Made by a program: the position numbers and the translations under genes
Part shown: one piece after another, positions 32,029 to 44,795 of the stretch
Layout of the letters: every line of letters begins with the position of its first letter
Numbering within the stretch: the stretch's first letter is position 1
Assembly: GCA_036510065.1 (NCBI GenBank)
Contig: DATCEO010000003.1
Span: forward strand, 1-64,000
DNA length: 64,000 nt
Direction: 5' to 3'
Source: DASUBV01 sp036510065
Lineage (GTDB): Bacteria > Actinomycetota > Actinomycetes > Streptosporangiales > Streptosporangiaceae
The notes under the pieces: model-generated
Seen by the model: the letters and a program-made list of their open reading frames with translations, nothing else
Told to the model about the DNA's origin: nothing
The model's database searches: none

Positions 32029-33315
32029 TCAGGGCGGCTCGATCAGGCCGGACGCCGTGATGTGCGCGCCGCTGCCTCCGAAGTCGCTGCGGGAAAGCGA
32101 CCGGACGAGCTCGACGCCCGTATCCGCCGGGTCCGGTCGCGGGCTCCCGGCGCCGACCAGCTGGATCGCGGTCAGCCGACCGCCAGCGAACGCTCCGTCC
32201 GCCCGCAGTCGCACGTGCAGGATGGCGCTGTCGGCCGTGACCCCGCCCAGGCCGAGGGTGTCGTACCCGGCGAAGTTGCCGAGGCTGTAGGCGATCAGCC
32301 GGTGGCGGTACCACTGCATGGCGCGCAGCACGTGCGGCCCGGAGCCGAGCACGAGATCGGCGCCGGCGCTGATGACGGCGTGGGCGAAGGCGATCGGGTC
32401 GCCGCGCTCCTCGCCGAGGTAGGTCTCCATGCCCGGCCGTACATGCTGGGCGGCGGCTCCCTCGGCGCCGGCGTGGATGAAGACGATGACCAGCCGGGCG
32501 CGGGCTGCGGCCTGGCGCACGGCCGCCACCGCAGCCGGGATGTCCAGCAGGTTGCGGTCGTAGTCGTAAGGGGCGAAGCCCAGCAGGCCGATCCTGACGC
32601 CGTCGCGGACCAGGTAGGTGGTCTGCCCCGGGCGGCCCGTCCAGCGCAGGTGCGCCGCGGCCAGCGCCGCGTCGGTCTCCTGGACGCCGATCGGGCCGGC
32701 GTCGTCGGTGTGATTGTTGGCCACGTTGACGGCGGAGAACCCCGCCCTGTGCACCGCGATCGCGAAGGCAGCCGGAGCCTGGAACGCATAGCAGTCGGCC
32801 GCGTGCGGGGCGCACTTGGTCGTGCCGCTGCTGCCGAGCGCGGTCTCCAGGTTCCCGACGGTCAGGTCGCTGCGCAGGTCGCCGTCCACGTCAGCGAACA
32901 GGGCGGCCGGGCCGCCCGGCGGGTAGTTCCCCGCCGTGCCGAAGTTCATGTCGCCCACGTCGGTGATGCTGACGGTGGCCAGAGCGGGCGCGGGGCTGCC
33001 GCTGGCCGGGGTGCTCACGCGCGCGGCGCTGGACGGAGGGCCGCCGGAGGGCGCCGCCGCCGCGCCGGCGTGGCCGGCCGCCGCCTCGGGCTGGGCGGCG
33101 GCCTTCGGGCGCAGCAGGAACAGGACCGTGCCGCCCAGGGCCAGGACCACGACGATGGCGGCCGCCAGCCAGGATGACGCCCGATTCCGGCGCGCTCCCG
33201 GCCGCCGGGACGCTGGCCGGCGCCCTTGTCCCGGCCCGCTCCGGGACGCTGGCGGGCGGGCGTGCCGGGGCAGCCCAGAGCTGGATTCGGGTCCGTCCCC
33301 GCGCCCGGATGTCAT
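32029..33315 (-). CDS. CapA/PgsA-type metallophosphoesterase-like membrane protein
   Basis: The 428-aa protein has an Arg-rich cytoplasmic N-terminus, one membrane anchor (WLAAAIVVVLALGGTVLFLL, about residues 45-65), an Ala/Pro linker and an extracellular CapA domain of the calcineurin-like phosphoesterase fold. Signature pieces are TDVGDMNFG, VGNLETAL, AVNVANNHTDDAG, VFIHAGAE and LGSGPHVLRAM. Relatives take part in poly-gamma-glutamate capsule assembly or export, but no other capsule genes are nearby. The ATG at 33315 has a GAGGGAG ribosome-binding site. It lies between rnj and ftsK on the same strand. Confidence 0.87.
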   Translation of the reverse strand: MTSGRGDGPESSSGLPRHARPPASRSGPGQGRRPASRRPGARRNRASSWLAAAIVVVLALGGTVLFLLRPKAAAQPEAAAGHAGAAAAPSGGPPSSAARVSTPASGSPAPALATVSITDVGDMNFGTAGNYPPGGPAALFADVDGDLRSDLTVGNLETALGSSGTTKCAPHAADCYAFQAPAAFAIAVHRAGFSAVNVANNHTDDAGPIGVQETDAALAAAHLRWTGRPGQTTYLVRDGVRIGLLGFAPYDYDRNLLDIPAAVAAVRQAAARARLVIVFIHAGAEGAAAQHVRPGMETYLGEERGDPIAFAHAVISAGADLVLGSGPHVLRAMQWYRHRLIAYSLGNFAGYDTLGLGGVTADSAILHVRLRADGAFAGGRLTAIQLVGAGSPRPDPADTGVELVRSLSRSDFGGSGAHITASGLIEPP

Positions 33316-33455
33316 CGCTGGCTCCCTCACCGGGGTTCCGGCCAGCGCAGGCGACCGCCTGGCGGCGGGACCAGAGTAGGGCCGGGCGAGCTGCTGCGGG
33401 CATGATTGCCGCAGTTCCAGCCAAGAGGGACACGGTCCGGCCCAGACCGGTAGGA

Positions 33456-35150
33456 CTAGACCTGGACGACGACCGGGATGATCATCGGGCGGCGCCGGTA
33501 GTTATCGCTGACCCAGCGGCCCGCCGTCCTGCGGATCAGCTGGCGCAGCTGATGCACCTCGCTGACGCCGTCGGCGGCCGCCCTGACCAGGGCCTCCTCC
33601 ACCAGCGGGCGGATCTCGTCGAAGGCCGAGTCGTCGATGCCCGAGCCGCGCGCGTGGATCTCCGGGCCCGCGACCAGCTTGCCGTTGGTCGAGTCCACCA
33701 CGACGACCACCGAGACGAAGCCCTCGTCTCCGAGGATCAGCCGGTCCTTCAGCGACGCCTCAGTGACCTCGCCCACCGACATGCCGTCGACGTAGACGTA
33801 GCCGCACTGGACGTTGCCGACCACCGCGATCTTGCTCGCGACGAGGTCCACCACCACGCCGTCCTCGGCGATCACGATGCTCTCGGCGGGGACGCCGGTC
33901 AGCGCGGCCAGGTCGGCATGCGCCTTCAGGTGCCGCCACTCACCGTGGACGGGGATGAAGTTGCTGGGCCGGACCAGGTTCAGCACGTAAAGCAGCTCGC
34001 CCGCGGGCGCGTGCCCCGACACGTGCACCAGCGCGTTGCCCTTGTGCACCACCTGGGCGCCCAGCCGGGTCAGGTCGTTGATGATCCGCGAGACCGCGGT
34101 CTCGTTCCCCGGCACCAGCGACGACGCCAGGATGACCAGGTCGCCCTCGGCGATCCGGATCGGATGGTCCCGGCCGGCCATCCGCGACAGCGCGGACATG
34201 GGCTCACCCTGCGAGCCGGTCGAGATCAGCACGATCTGGTCGGGCGGCAGCTCCTCGGCCTCCTTCAGGTCGACCAGCAGGCCGCCGGGCACCGAGGGCA
34301 CCCGCAGGTAGCCAAGGTCGCGCGCGACGCCCATGTTGCGCACCATCGACCGGCCGACCAGCGCGACCTTCCGGCCGTGGGCCGCCGCGGCGTCCATGAC
34401 CTGCTGGACCCGGTGCACGTGGCTGGCGAAGCAGGACACGATGATGCGCTGCTGCGCGGTGGCGAAGATCTCGTCGAGCACCGGGCCGATGGCCCGCTCG
34501 CTGGTGACGATGCCGGGAACCTCGGCGTTGGTGGAGTCGGCCAGGAGCAGGTCCACGCCCTGCGCCCCGAGGCGGGCAAACCCGCCGAGGTCGGTCAGCC
34601 GCCCGTCCAGCGGCAGCTGGTCCATCTTGAAGTCCCCGGTGTGCAGCACCAGCCCGGCCCGCGTCCTGATGGCGACGGCCAGGGCGTCGGGGATGGAGTG
34701 GTTGACGGCCATGAACTCCAGGTCGAAGGGGCCGAACGACAGCGTGCCTCCCGCCGTGACCTCGACGGTCTCGGGCGGGATCCGGTGCTCGGCGAGCTTG
34801 CTGGTCACCAGGGCCAGGGTGAGCCTGGATCCCACCAGCGGGATGTCGCGCCGCTGGCGGAGCAGGTAGGGAACCGCCCCGATGTGATCCTCGTGCGCGT
34901 GGGTGAGCACGAGCGCCTCGATCTGGTCCAGCCGGTCCTCCAGCATGGAGAAGTCCGGCAGGATCAGGTCGATTCCGGGCTGGTCTGGCTCGGGGAACAG
35001 GACTCCGCAGTCGACGATGAGCAGCCGCCCGGCGTGCTCGAAGACGGTCATGTTGCGGCCGATCTCGCCGAGTCCGCCGAGCGCGATGATCCGCAGGCCG
35101 TCGACGGGGAGCGGCGGCGGCGGTCCGAGTTCTGGATGCGGGTGGCTCAC
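33456..35150 (-). CDS. rnj: ribonuclease J
   Basis: This 564-aa metallo-beta-lactamase/beta-CASP nuclease has the catalytic metal site LTHAHEDHIGAVPYLL, further ligands in HTGDFK and the beta-CASP motifs DSTNAEVPG, CFASHVHRVQQV, STGSQGEPMSALSRM and VHVSGHAPAGEL. The dimerisation/C-terminal domain contains RPMIIPVVVQV at the end. RNase J has 5'-exonuclease and endonuclease activity in mRNA decay and rRNA maturation. Its GTG start overlaps the dapA stop by 4 bases (GTGA), the usual dapA-rnj coupling in actinobacteria. Confidence 0.96.
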   Translation of the reverse strand: MSHPHPELGPPPPLPVDGLRIIALGGLGEIGRNMTVFEHAGRLLIVDCGVLFPEPDQPGIDLILPDFSMLEDRLDQIEALVLTHAHEDHIGAVPYLLRQRRDIPLVGSRLTLALVTSKLAEHRIPPETVEVTAGGTLSFGPFDLEFMAVNHSIPDALAVAIRTRAGLVLHTGDFKMDQLPLDGRLTDLGGFARLGAQGVDLLLADSTNAEVPGIVTSERAIGPVLDEIFATAQQRIIVSCFASHVHRVQQVMDAAAAHGRKVALVGRSMVRNMGVARDLGYLRVPSVPGGLLVDLKEAEELPPDQIVLISTGSQGEPMSALSRMAGRDHPIRIAEGDLVILASSLVPGNETAVSRIINDLTRLGAQVVHKGNALVHVSGHAPAGELLYVLNLVRPSNFIPVHGEWRHLKAHADLAALTGVPAESIVIAEDGVVVDLVASKIAVVGNVQCGYVYVDGMSVGEVTEASLKDRLILGDEGFVSVVVVVDSTNGKLVAGPEIHARGSGIDDSAFDEIRPLVEEALVRAAADGVSEVHQLRQLIRRTAGRWVSDNYRRRPMIIPVVVQV

Positions 35151-36076
35151 CGGATCTTCACGCCGCCTGCCGTGAGGTCCTCACGGAGCTGCTCGATCTG
35201 CGCCGGCGTCGCGTCCGTCAGCGGCAGCCGCACGGAGCCGCCGGGCAGGCCGAGCAGGCTGAGGGCCGCCTTGGCCATGATGACGCCCTGGGCCCGGGTC
35301 ATGCCCTGGTAGACCGGGAGTACTGCGCGGTGGAGGGCCAGCGCGTCGGTCACGCGGCCGGCGAAGTAGGCCTCGATCATCTCGTGCAGCCGGTCCCCGA
35401 TCACGTGCGCGTGCACGCTGATGAAGCCGCTGGCGCCGACCGACAGCCAGGGCAGGTTCAGCGGGTCGTCGCCGCAGTAGAAGACCAGGCCGGTGCGGGC
35501 CATCACGTCCGAGCCGGCGAGCAGGTCCGCCTTGGCGTCCTTGACGCCCACGATCCGCGGGTGCTCCGCCAGCCGCAGCAGCGTCTGCGTCTCGATGGGG
35601 GTAGCGGTCCGGCCGGGAATGTCGTAGAGCAGGACCGGCAGCTGCGTGGTGTCAGCAACCGCGCTGAAGTGCGCCAGCAGCCCGCTCTGCGGTGGCTTGC
35701 TGTAGTACGGCGTGACGACGAGCAGTCCCGCCGCGCCCGCCCGCTCGGCGGTCCGGGCGAGCTCGCACGTGTGCGCGGTGCTGTTGGTGCCCACCCCGGC
35801 CACGACCGGGATCCGGTCTCCCACCGCCTCCACGACCGCGCGCAGCAGCCGTTCCTTCTCGGCGTCGGTGGTCGTCGGCGACTCGCCGGTCGTGCCGCTG
35901 ATGACCAGGCCATCGTTGCGCATGTCCGTGATCAGGTACTCGGCGAGCCGGGCAGCGCCTTCGTAGTCGACGGCCCCGTCGCCGGTCATCGGCGTGATCA
36001 TGGCCGTGAGATTCCGGCCGAACGGGGCATCGGGGGGCGCGCTGCCTCCGCCCGTGGGCGTTGCGGTTGCTGTCAT
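35147..36076 (-). CDS. dapA: 4-hydroxy-tetrahydrodipicolinate synthase
   Basis: This 309-aa TIM-barrel class I aldolase condenses pyruvate and aspartate semialdehyde in lysine and diaminopimelate synthesis. It has the pyruvate-binding GTTGESPT motif, the catalytic Tyr in VTPYYSKPPQ and the Schiff-base Lys in IVGVKDAKADL. Length and motifs are fully typical. It is the first gene of the dapA-rnj pair. Two inverted repeats lie upstream (36196-36212 and 36263-36299) and could affect its leader transcript. Confidence 0.96.
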   Translation of the reverse strand: MTATATPTGGGSAPPDAPFGRNLTAMITPMTGDGAVDYEGAARLAEYLITDMRNDGLVISGTTGESPTTTDAEKERLLRAVVEAVGDRIPVVAGVGTNSTAHTCELARTAERAGAAGLLVVTPYYSKPPQSGLLAHFSAVADTTQLPVLLYDIPGRTATPIETQTLLRLAEHPRIVGVKDAKADLLAGSDVMARTGLVFYCGDDPLNLPWLSVGASGFISVHAHVIGDRLHEMIEAYFAGRVTDALALHRAVLPVYQGMTRAQGVIMAKAALSLLGLPGGSVRLPLTDATPAQIEQLREDLTAGGVKIR

Positions 36077-36195
36077 GGAGTGAACGCTACCGGGCCGGGC
36101 TTCCTGCGGGTACTGCCGGCGCGGCCGGTGTGGTGAAGACGCGGCGACGTGAGCTCGGGGGTACCCACGCCGCCGGCGTCTGTCTCAGTATCGCC

Positions 36196-36212
36196 CGCCA
36201 TTGCACATGGCG
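36196..36212. promoter_or_regulatory. inverted repeat upstream of dapA
   Basis: CGCCATTGCACATGGCG has 6-base arms CGCCAT/ATGGCG around TGCAC, 120 bases upstream of the dapA start. It could be an operator or part of the leader fold. No regulator is known to me for this motif. Confidence 0.4.
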
Positions 36213-36262
36213 TTACTCGTTGGACGCAATTCGTTAAGAGGCGGGTCGCGCCGGGGAAATGA

Positions 36263-36299
36263 GCGGGGCCCCTCCATGTATGAGATGGAGGGGCCCCGC
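36263..36299 (-). terminator. strong GC hairpin between HNH gene and dapA
   Basis: GCGGGGCCCCTCCAT (36263-36277) pairs perfectly with ATGGAGGGGCCCCGC (36285-36299) across a 7-base loop GTATGAG. It lies 334 bases after the HNH stop and 187 bases before dapA on the minus strand. No U tract follows, so it may be an I-shaped actinobacterial terminator or a leader element. Confidence 0.65.
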
Positions 36300-36512
36300 C
36301 GGCCCGTCGGCCCTGGCTCGCCGGCTTCCCGGCTGCCGCACACCGCGTGACCCCCACCGGCACCGGGCCCCCGTCGCGCGAGTCGGTCTCCCGCCCCGCC
36401 CGCCGTTCCGGAGTCACCCTCAGGGTGGACCCGCCTCAGTGGTGAGAGCCGTTCTACTGCCAATCGCCGGGCCCGCACAAGGCCTAGGGACCCCTATTTC
36501 CTGGCATTTCCG

Positions 36513-36587
36513 CTGTCCACACCGCCGTCCACAGCCGGACGAGCGTTGTCCCCCGACTGTGGCGAGTTGTCAGCAGGGCTGTCCACA
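36513..36587. other. cluster of three DnaA-box-like nonamers
   Basis: CTGTCCACA at 36513-36521, CCGTCCACA at 36525-36533 and CTGTCCACA at 36579-36587 match the actinobacterial DnaA-box pattern (T/C)(T/C)(G/A/C)TCCACA. They lie in the same orientation just downstream of the HNH gene. The context is not that of an origin. Confidence 0.4.
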
Positions 36588-36632
36588 GACCCGGTGCATA
36601 AAGCGCGCGGCACAGGGCTAAGCGGCACGGGC

Positions 36633-37145
36633 TTAAGCGGCGCTGGGCTCCGACAGGTAGGCCACCCACTGCGGGTCGCCGTCGTGCGCCGCGCCGATGA
36701 GGCGCCAGTGCGCGCCGCGCGGGGCGGCCGGGTCGAACCGCAGCGCCCAGCCCAGCTCCTCGATCAGCCGGTCGGCCTTGCGGTGATTGCAGCGCGTGCA
36801 GGATGCCACGCAGTTCTCCCAGACATGCTGGCCGCCGCGGCTGCGGGGAATCACGTGATCGATGGTGTCGGCCTTGACGCCGCAGTAACCGCACAGGTAA
36901 TTGTCCCGGCGCATGAGGGCGGCCCTGGTCAGCGGCACCCGGCTGCGGTGCGGGATCCGGACGTACCGGTGCAGCCGGATCACCGACGGGACGACCAGCC
37001 GGGCCGAGGCCGAGTGCAGCATCCTGCCGTCCGCGTCATCGTGCAGCACCTCGGCCTTGTCCCCGAGGACCAGGCACACCGCACGGTGCAGTCCGACAGT
37101 GGTCAGCGGCTCATAGGTGACGTTGAGCAGCAATACCCGACGCAC
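36633..37145 (-). CDS. HNH endonuclease family protein
   Basis: This 170-aa protein carries an HNH domain with zinc-ribbon cysteines CGYCG and SCTRC and the catalytic core ADTIDHVIPRSRGGQHVWEN (DH...N) followed by HRKADR. The N-terminal VLLLNVTYEPLTTVGLHRAV and LHSASARLVVPSVIRL are typical of a common actinobacterial single-domain HNH family. The GTG at 37145 is chosen because AGGAGG lies 5 bases upstream; the GTG at 37151 overlaps that site. Its biological role is unknown. It is not accompanied by restriction or phage genes. Confidence 0.9.
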   Translation of the reverse strand: MRRVLLLNVTYEPLTTVGLHRAVCLVLGDKAEVLHDDADGRMLHSASARLVVPSVIRLHRYVRIPHRSRVPLTRAALMRRDNYLCGYCGVKADTIDHVIPRSRGGQHVWENCVASCTRCNHRKADRLIEELGWALRFDPAAPRGAHWRLIGAAHDGDPQWVAYLSEPSAA

Positions 37146-37392
37146 TCGCACCTCCTGCCGGGTGCGCTCCTGTCGTGCCGCCGAGGCACCCTGTGACCAG
37201 TGTGACTGCCCGGCGGCCCGTCCGCCAACACCGATAGCCTACCGGCCGTCGTGGCGGGCCGGCATGGTGGCGTCCGGGCAGTATGCGGGCCGCCGGCCGC
37301 CGGCCGGGCCGGCCGCCGGCCGCCGGCCGCGCGGCAGCTCAGCGGCCGGGCCTGGCCTGACGCACGGCGGTTTTGGCCCTAAAGTGCCAGTC

Positions 37393-39525
<2,133 letters not shown>

Positions 39526-39610
39526 CTGCTAGCTGCGGTAACGGATTCGGTCGGGCGCGAATTACGCCAGCCGGCGGCGGTCGCGGCCCGGTCACTGAAA
39601 GGATCTGGTC

Positions 39611-40660
39611 GTGGTCATGCACGTCCTCACGGCGATCGCCAGCCTCCCGCCGGGGGTGCCGCCAGATTCCCTCACTAGTGCCTGCGGCAGCAGCAGTCCC
39701 GGGATCGCCTGCCGGCTGATCTGGGACATCACCAAGAACCGGCACGACGCCGAGCTCACGAGGGCCTTCTTCGCGGGACCGGTTCAGCTGGGGCTGCGCA
39801 TCGCGTTCGTGGTCGTGCTCGCGCTGATCGCGCGGTTCGCCGCGCACCGGCTGATCAGGCGGGTCACCGCCCGCGCCACGCTGCGGCAGGACAGCGGCAG
39901 CGAGCGGTCCCGGTCCATCCTCGGCGAGCGCCGTCAGCAGCGGGCCAGCGCGCTCGGCTCGGTCCTCCGCAATGCGGCCTCGGTGACCATCTTCACGATC
40001 GCCACCTTCATCATCCTGGGTGACCTCGGGGTGAACCTCGCGCCCATCCTGGCCAGCGCCGGCGTGCTCGGCATCGCTATCGGGTTCGGAGCGCAGAACC
40101 TGGTGATGGACTTCCTGGCCGGGACCTTCATCCTGCTCGAAGACCAGTACGGCGTCGGCGACGTGATCGACATCGACACCATCAGCGGAACGGTCGAGGC
40201 GGTCAGCCTGCGGATCACCCGGGTGCGCGACGTTAACGGCGTGATCTGGCACATCCGTAACGGCACCATCACCAAGTCCGGGAACGAGTCGCACGGCTGG
40301 GCGCGCGCGGTGGTGGACTTTCCCGTTCCCTACGACCTGGACATCAGCCTGGTCCGGCAGATGATGGAACAGACCGCCGTGGCCATGTGGCAGGACCCCG
40401 ACTGGCAGGAAGTGATCCTGGAGCGGCCCGAGGTGTGGGGGGTCCAGGAGGTCACCAGCGACTCCGTGCTGGTCCGGGTCATCGCCCGCACCGCGCCGCT
40501 GCGCCAGTGGGAGGTCGGCCGAGAGCTGCGGGAGCGCCTGAAGCTGGCGCTGGCCAGCCTGGCCGCGGCGGGCGGCCGGACCTCGCTGCCCGAGCCCGGG
40601 CCGGGCGACTCGGGTGGCTCGGCCAGCCCGGGCGAGCCGGGTACCGGCAGCGGAACGTAA
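39611..40660 (+). CDS. mechanosensitive ion channel, MscS family
   Basis: This 349-aa channel has three membrane helices: about 58-78 (LGLRIAFVVVLALIARFAAH), 120-140 (SVTIFTIATFIILGDLGVNL) and the pore-lining 145-175 (ILASAGVLGIAIGFGAQNLV). The beta domain follows (DQYGVGDVIDIDTISGTVEA, GVIWHIRNGTITKSGNESHG). It opens on hypo-osmotic shock to release solutes. The C-terminal 40 residues are Pro/Gly/Ser-rich and look disordered. It runs in the same direction as the globin gene 13 bases downstream, so the two may form an operon. Confidence 0.93.
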   Translation: MVMHVLTAIASLPPGVPPDSLTSACGSSSPGIACRLIWDITKNRHDAELTRAFFAGPVQLGLRIAFVVVLALIARFAAHRLIRRVTARATLRQDSGSERSRSILGERRQQRASALGSVLRNAASVTIFTIATFIILGDLGVNLAPILASAGVLGIAIGFGAQNLVMDFLAGTFILLEDQYGVGDVIDIDTISGTVEAVSLRITRVRDVNGVIWHIRNGTITKSGNESHGWARAVVDFPVPYDLDISLVRQMMEQTAVAMWQDPDWQEVILERPEVWGVQEVTSDSVLVRVIARTAPLRQWEVGRELRERLKLALASLAAAGGRTSLPEPGPGDSGGSASPGEPGTGSGT

Positions 40661-40673
40661 CCTGGAGCGCGTT

Positions 40674-41102
40674 ATGACTGACACCAGCGTACCGACCCTC
40701 TACGAGGCGGTCGGCGGTGAGCCGACGTTCCGGCGCCTGGTCCACCGGTTCTATCAGGAGGTCGCGGCCGATCCCGAGCTGCGGCCGGTGTACCCGAGCC
40801 GCGACCTGGGGCCGGCCGAGGAACACCTGCGGCTGTTCCTGATCCAGTACTGGGGCGGTCCGGCCACCTACAACGAGCTGCGGGGCCATCCGCGACTGCG
40901 CATGCGGCACGCGCGCTTCAGCATCGGCGAGGCTGAGCGGGACGCGTGGCTGCGGCATATGCGCACCGCGCTCGACGAGCGCGCCCTCGCCCCGGAACTG
41001 GACACGCAGCTGTGGGACTACCTGGTGATGGCCGCCCATAGCCTGATCAACCAGCCTCTGGGCCAGCCAGGCCGACCCGATCTCGGCCTCACGCCTTCCT
41101 AG
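40674..41102 (+). CDS. glbO: group II truncated haemoglobin (GlbO-like)
   Basis: This 142-aa two-over-two globin opens TLYEAVGGEPTFRRLVHRFY, where the last Tyr is the B10 distal residue. The proximal F8 His is in GHPRLRMRHARF, and Trp G8 is in DAWLRHM. IQYWGGPATYNELRGHPRLR is diagnostic of the group II (trHbO) class common in actinobacteria, which binds oxygen and handles NO or peroxide. It follows the MscS gene closely and is probably cotranscribed with it. Confidence 0.94.
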   Translation: MTDTSVPTLYEAVGGEPTFRRLVHRFYQEVAADPELRPVYPSRDLGPAEEHLRLFLIQYWGGPATYNELRGHPRLRMRHARFSIGEAERDAWLRHMRTALDERALAPELDTQLWDYLVMAAHSLINQPLGQPGRPDLGLTPS

Positions 41103-41246
41103 AAGAGGCCTGACGCCCGGAGCATTGACAGATGCCAGCTAATCTCGCGGATACTAAAATCAGCTGCTTTTTCATCTGCACGTAACTGAGCTCCGCTTCC
41201 GGCAGTGGCAGCTGCCGGAGCGCGGCACCCCACGCTGGAGGGCCCG

Positions 41247-42989
41247 GTGACCGAGGAGATCAGCTCGGCTCCGTCGCAGGCTGGCCCCGGCGGGCAGCTG
41301 GCCGGGTACCAGATCGAGGCGGAGATCGGCCGGGGCGGCATGGCGATCGTCTACCGCGCCATCGACGTGAAGCTGGGCCGGACCGTCGCCCTGAAGATCC
41401 TGGCCCCCCGGCTGGCCGAGGACGAGTCCTTCCGGCGCCGGTTCATCCACGAGTCACGGGCCGCCGCCGCCGTGGACCATCCGCACATCGTGCCGGTGTT
41501 CGAGGCCGGGGAGGCCGAGGGCTGCCTGTTCATCGCCATGCGCTACGTCGGCACGGGCGACGTCCGGACCCTGCTGGACCGGCAGGGCCGGCTCTCGGTC
41601 CCGCGGACCGTCGCCATCACCGCCCAGGTGGCCTCCGCGCTGGACGCGGCGCACGCTCGCGGGCTGGTGCATCGCGACATCAAGCCCGCCAACATGCTGC
41701 TGGCCGAGTCGGGAGACGGCCGCTCCGACCACGTCTACCTGTCCGACTTCGGGCTGAGCAAGCAGGCCCTGGCCCCGAGCGGCCTCACGGCGACCGGACA
41801 GTTCCTGGGCACCCTGGACTACGTCGCGCCCGAGCAGATCGAGGGCCGCTCAGTAGACGGGCGGGCCGACCTGTACGCGCTGGCCTGCGCCACGGTCGAG
41901 ATGCTGACGGGCGCCCCGCCGTTCCGGCGCGAGGAGAACCTGGCGCTGATGTGGGCTCAGCTCTCCGAGCCGCCGCCCGCGCCGAGCGAGCGGCGCCCGG
42001 ACCTGCCGCCGGCCGTCGACCAGGTCATCGGCCGGGCCCTGGCCAAGTCCCCGGCTGACCGGTACCGGACTTGCATGGACTACGCGGCCGCGCTGCATGC
42101 GGCCTGTGTCTCCCAGCCGGGCGAGACCGGCCGGCCGCGCACTGTGGCCTCGGCCGCCGGGCTCGCCGCCGATCCGTTCCAGCGGCCGTCCACGGAGCTG
42201 TCCGCCCCGTCCGGCCCGGGACTGACCAGCGTGGATTCTCCGCCGGCCGCGGCGGCTGCCGCCCCGCCGCCCGCCCCGCCGCCCGCTCAGCCGGCCGTTC
42301 CGCGGCCCTGGCCGGCCAGGCCGCCGGGCTCGGCCGGGTCGCCGCAGGACCGGCCGGGCGACGCTCCCGTGTCGGAGATACCAGACAACTGGTGGCGGCA
42401 GCCCTCGGCCGCGCAGTCACCGGCACCGCAGTCACGGCCGCCGCAGTCCCCGCAGCAGGAGGCTGCGACCGGATGGCTGGGGCCAGCTGCGGGCACGGCC
42501 AGGAGATCCGGAATGACGACGCCCGCCGCGCCGGGCCGCCAGGGCGCCGGCAGCCGCCGCCGGGGAAGCGGCCTGGCCATCACGGCGGCCATCGTCGTGC
42601 TGCTCTGCCTGGCCGGTCTCGGCTATAAGCTGCTCCACCACCACGCCAGCCCGGTCGCTCAGCCTCCGGCCCGGCAGACCGCGCCGGCCGCGGCGGCGAC
42701 TGTCACCCCGGCCATGACCGTCCAGGACTACTTCCGGGCGATTAATCATCACCGGTACGGCCGGGCCTGGCTCCTGGGCGGCAGGCACACCGGCATGTCG
42801 TTGGCGGCGTTCGTCAGCGGGTTCCGCGGGACCGCCCATGACGCGGTGAAGATCGTGTCGACGAGCGGTGACATCGTGACTGCCCGCCTGGCCGCGACCC
42901 AGACCGACGGCTCCGTGCAGACCTACGAGGGCACCTACACCGTGATGAACGGCCAGATCGTCCGGCCCGATATCCACCGGGTCAGCTGA
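41247..42989 (+). CDS. membrane Ser/Thr protein kinase (PknB-like)
   Basis: This 580-aa Hanks-type kinase has glycine loop IGRGGMAIVYRA, Lys in VALKIL, catalytic loop VHRDIKPANMLL, DFG segment YLSDFGLSKQ and APE region TLDYVAPEQIEGRS within residues 20-290. A long Pro/Ala/Gln juxtamembrane linker (about 290-450) is followed by one membrane helix, LAITAAIVVLLCLAGLGYKL. An extracytoplasmic domain of about 100 residues follows (TVQDYFRAINHHRYGRAWLL, DGSVQTYEGTYTVMNG). No PASTA repeats are present, so it is not the classical PknB. The GTG at 41247 follows GCTGGAGGG. Confidence 0.93.
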   Translation: MTEEISSAPSQAGPGGQLAGYQIEAEIGRGGMAIVYRAIDVKLGRTVALKILAPRLAEDESFRRRFIHESRAAAAVDHPHIVPVFEAGEAEGCLFIAMRYVGTGDVRTLLDRQGRLSVPRTVAITAQVASALDAAHARGLVHRDIKPANMLLAESGDGRSDHVYLSDFGLSKQALAPSGLTATGQFLGTLDYVAPEQIEGRSVDGRADLYALACATVEMLTGAPPFRREENLALMWAQLSEPPPAPSERRPDLPPAVDQVIGRALAKSPADRYRTCMDYAAALHAACVSQPGETGRPRTVASAAGLAADPFQRPSTELSAPSGPGLTSVDSPPAAAAAAPPPAPPPAQPAVPRPWPARPPGSAGSPQDRPGDAPVSEIPDNWWRQPSAAQSPAPQSRPPQSPQQEAATGWLGPAAGTARRSGMTTPAAPGRQGAGSRRRGSGLAITAAIVVLLCLAGLGYKLLHHHASPVAQPPARQTAPAAAATVTPAMTVQDYFRAINHHRYGRAWLLGGRHTGMSLAAFVSGFRGTAHDAVKIVSTSGDIVTARLAATQTDGSVQTYEGTYTVMNGQIVRPDIHRVS

Positions 42990-43011
42990 CCGGCGGCGGC
43001 CGGTCAGCTGA
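42982..43011. terminator. bidirectional terminator hairpin
   Basis: TCAGCTGACCGGC (42982-42994) pairs perfectly with GCCGGTCAGCTGA (42999-43011) across a 4-base loop. It spans the stop codon of the kinase gene and ends 5 bases before the convergent ettA stop, so it can serve both transcripts. Confidence 0.75.
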
Positions 43012-43015
43012 TCCG

Positions 43016-44680
<1,665 letters not shown>

Positions 44681-44795
44681 GTAACCAAGGGTAGGGGCAG
44701 CGGGCCGGGGGTCGAACCACAGGCGCTGGCCCGGGTCCCCCGGCCCCCTGTCCCCCGGCGCCCTGGCCCCCGATGCCCTGGCTGCCGACCGCCGG

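Larger units (their letters stand above)
36077..36632. other. 556-bp intergenic region upstream of dapA
   Basis: No gene is supported. It contains two inverted repeats, a strong 15-bp hairpin and three DnaA-box-like nonamers, listed separately. A thyX gene, often found next to dapA in actinomycetes, is not here. Confidence 0.6.

Noticed and set aside
33174..35312. A 712-codon open frame on the plus strand opposite rnj
   Set aside because: It is antisense to the fully recognisable ribonuclease J and has the composition typical of a shadow frame in high-GC DNA.
36513..36587. Origin of replication
   Set aside because: Only three DnaA-like boxes, no dnaA/dnaN genes and no AT-rich unwinding region nearby.
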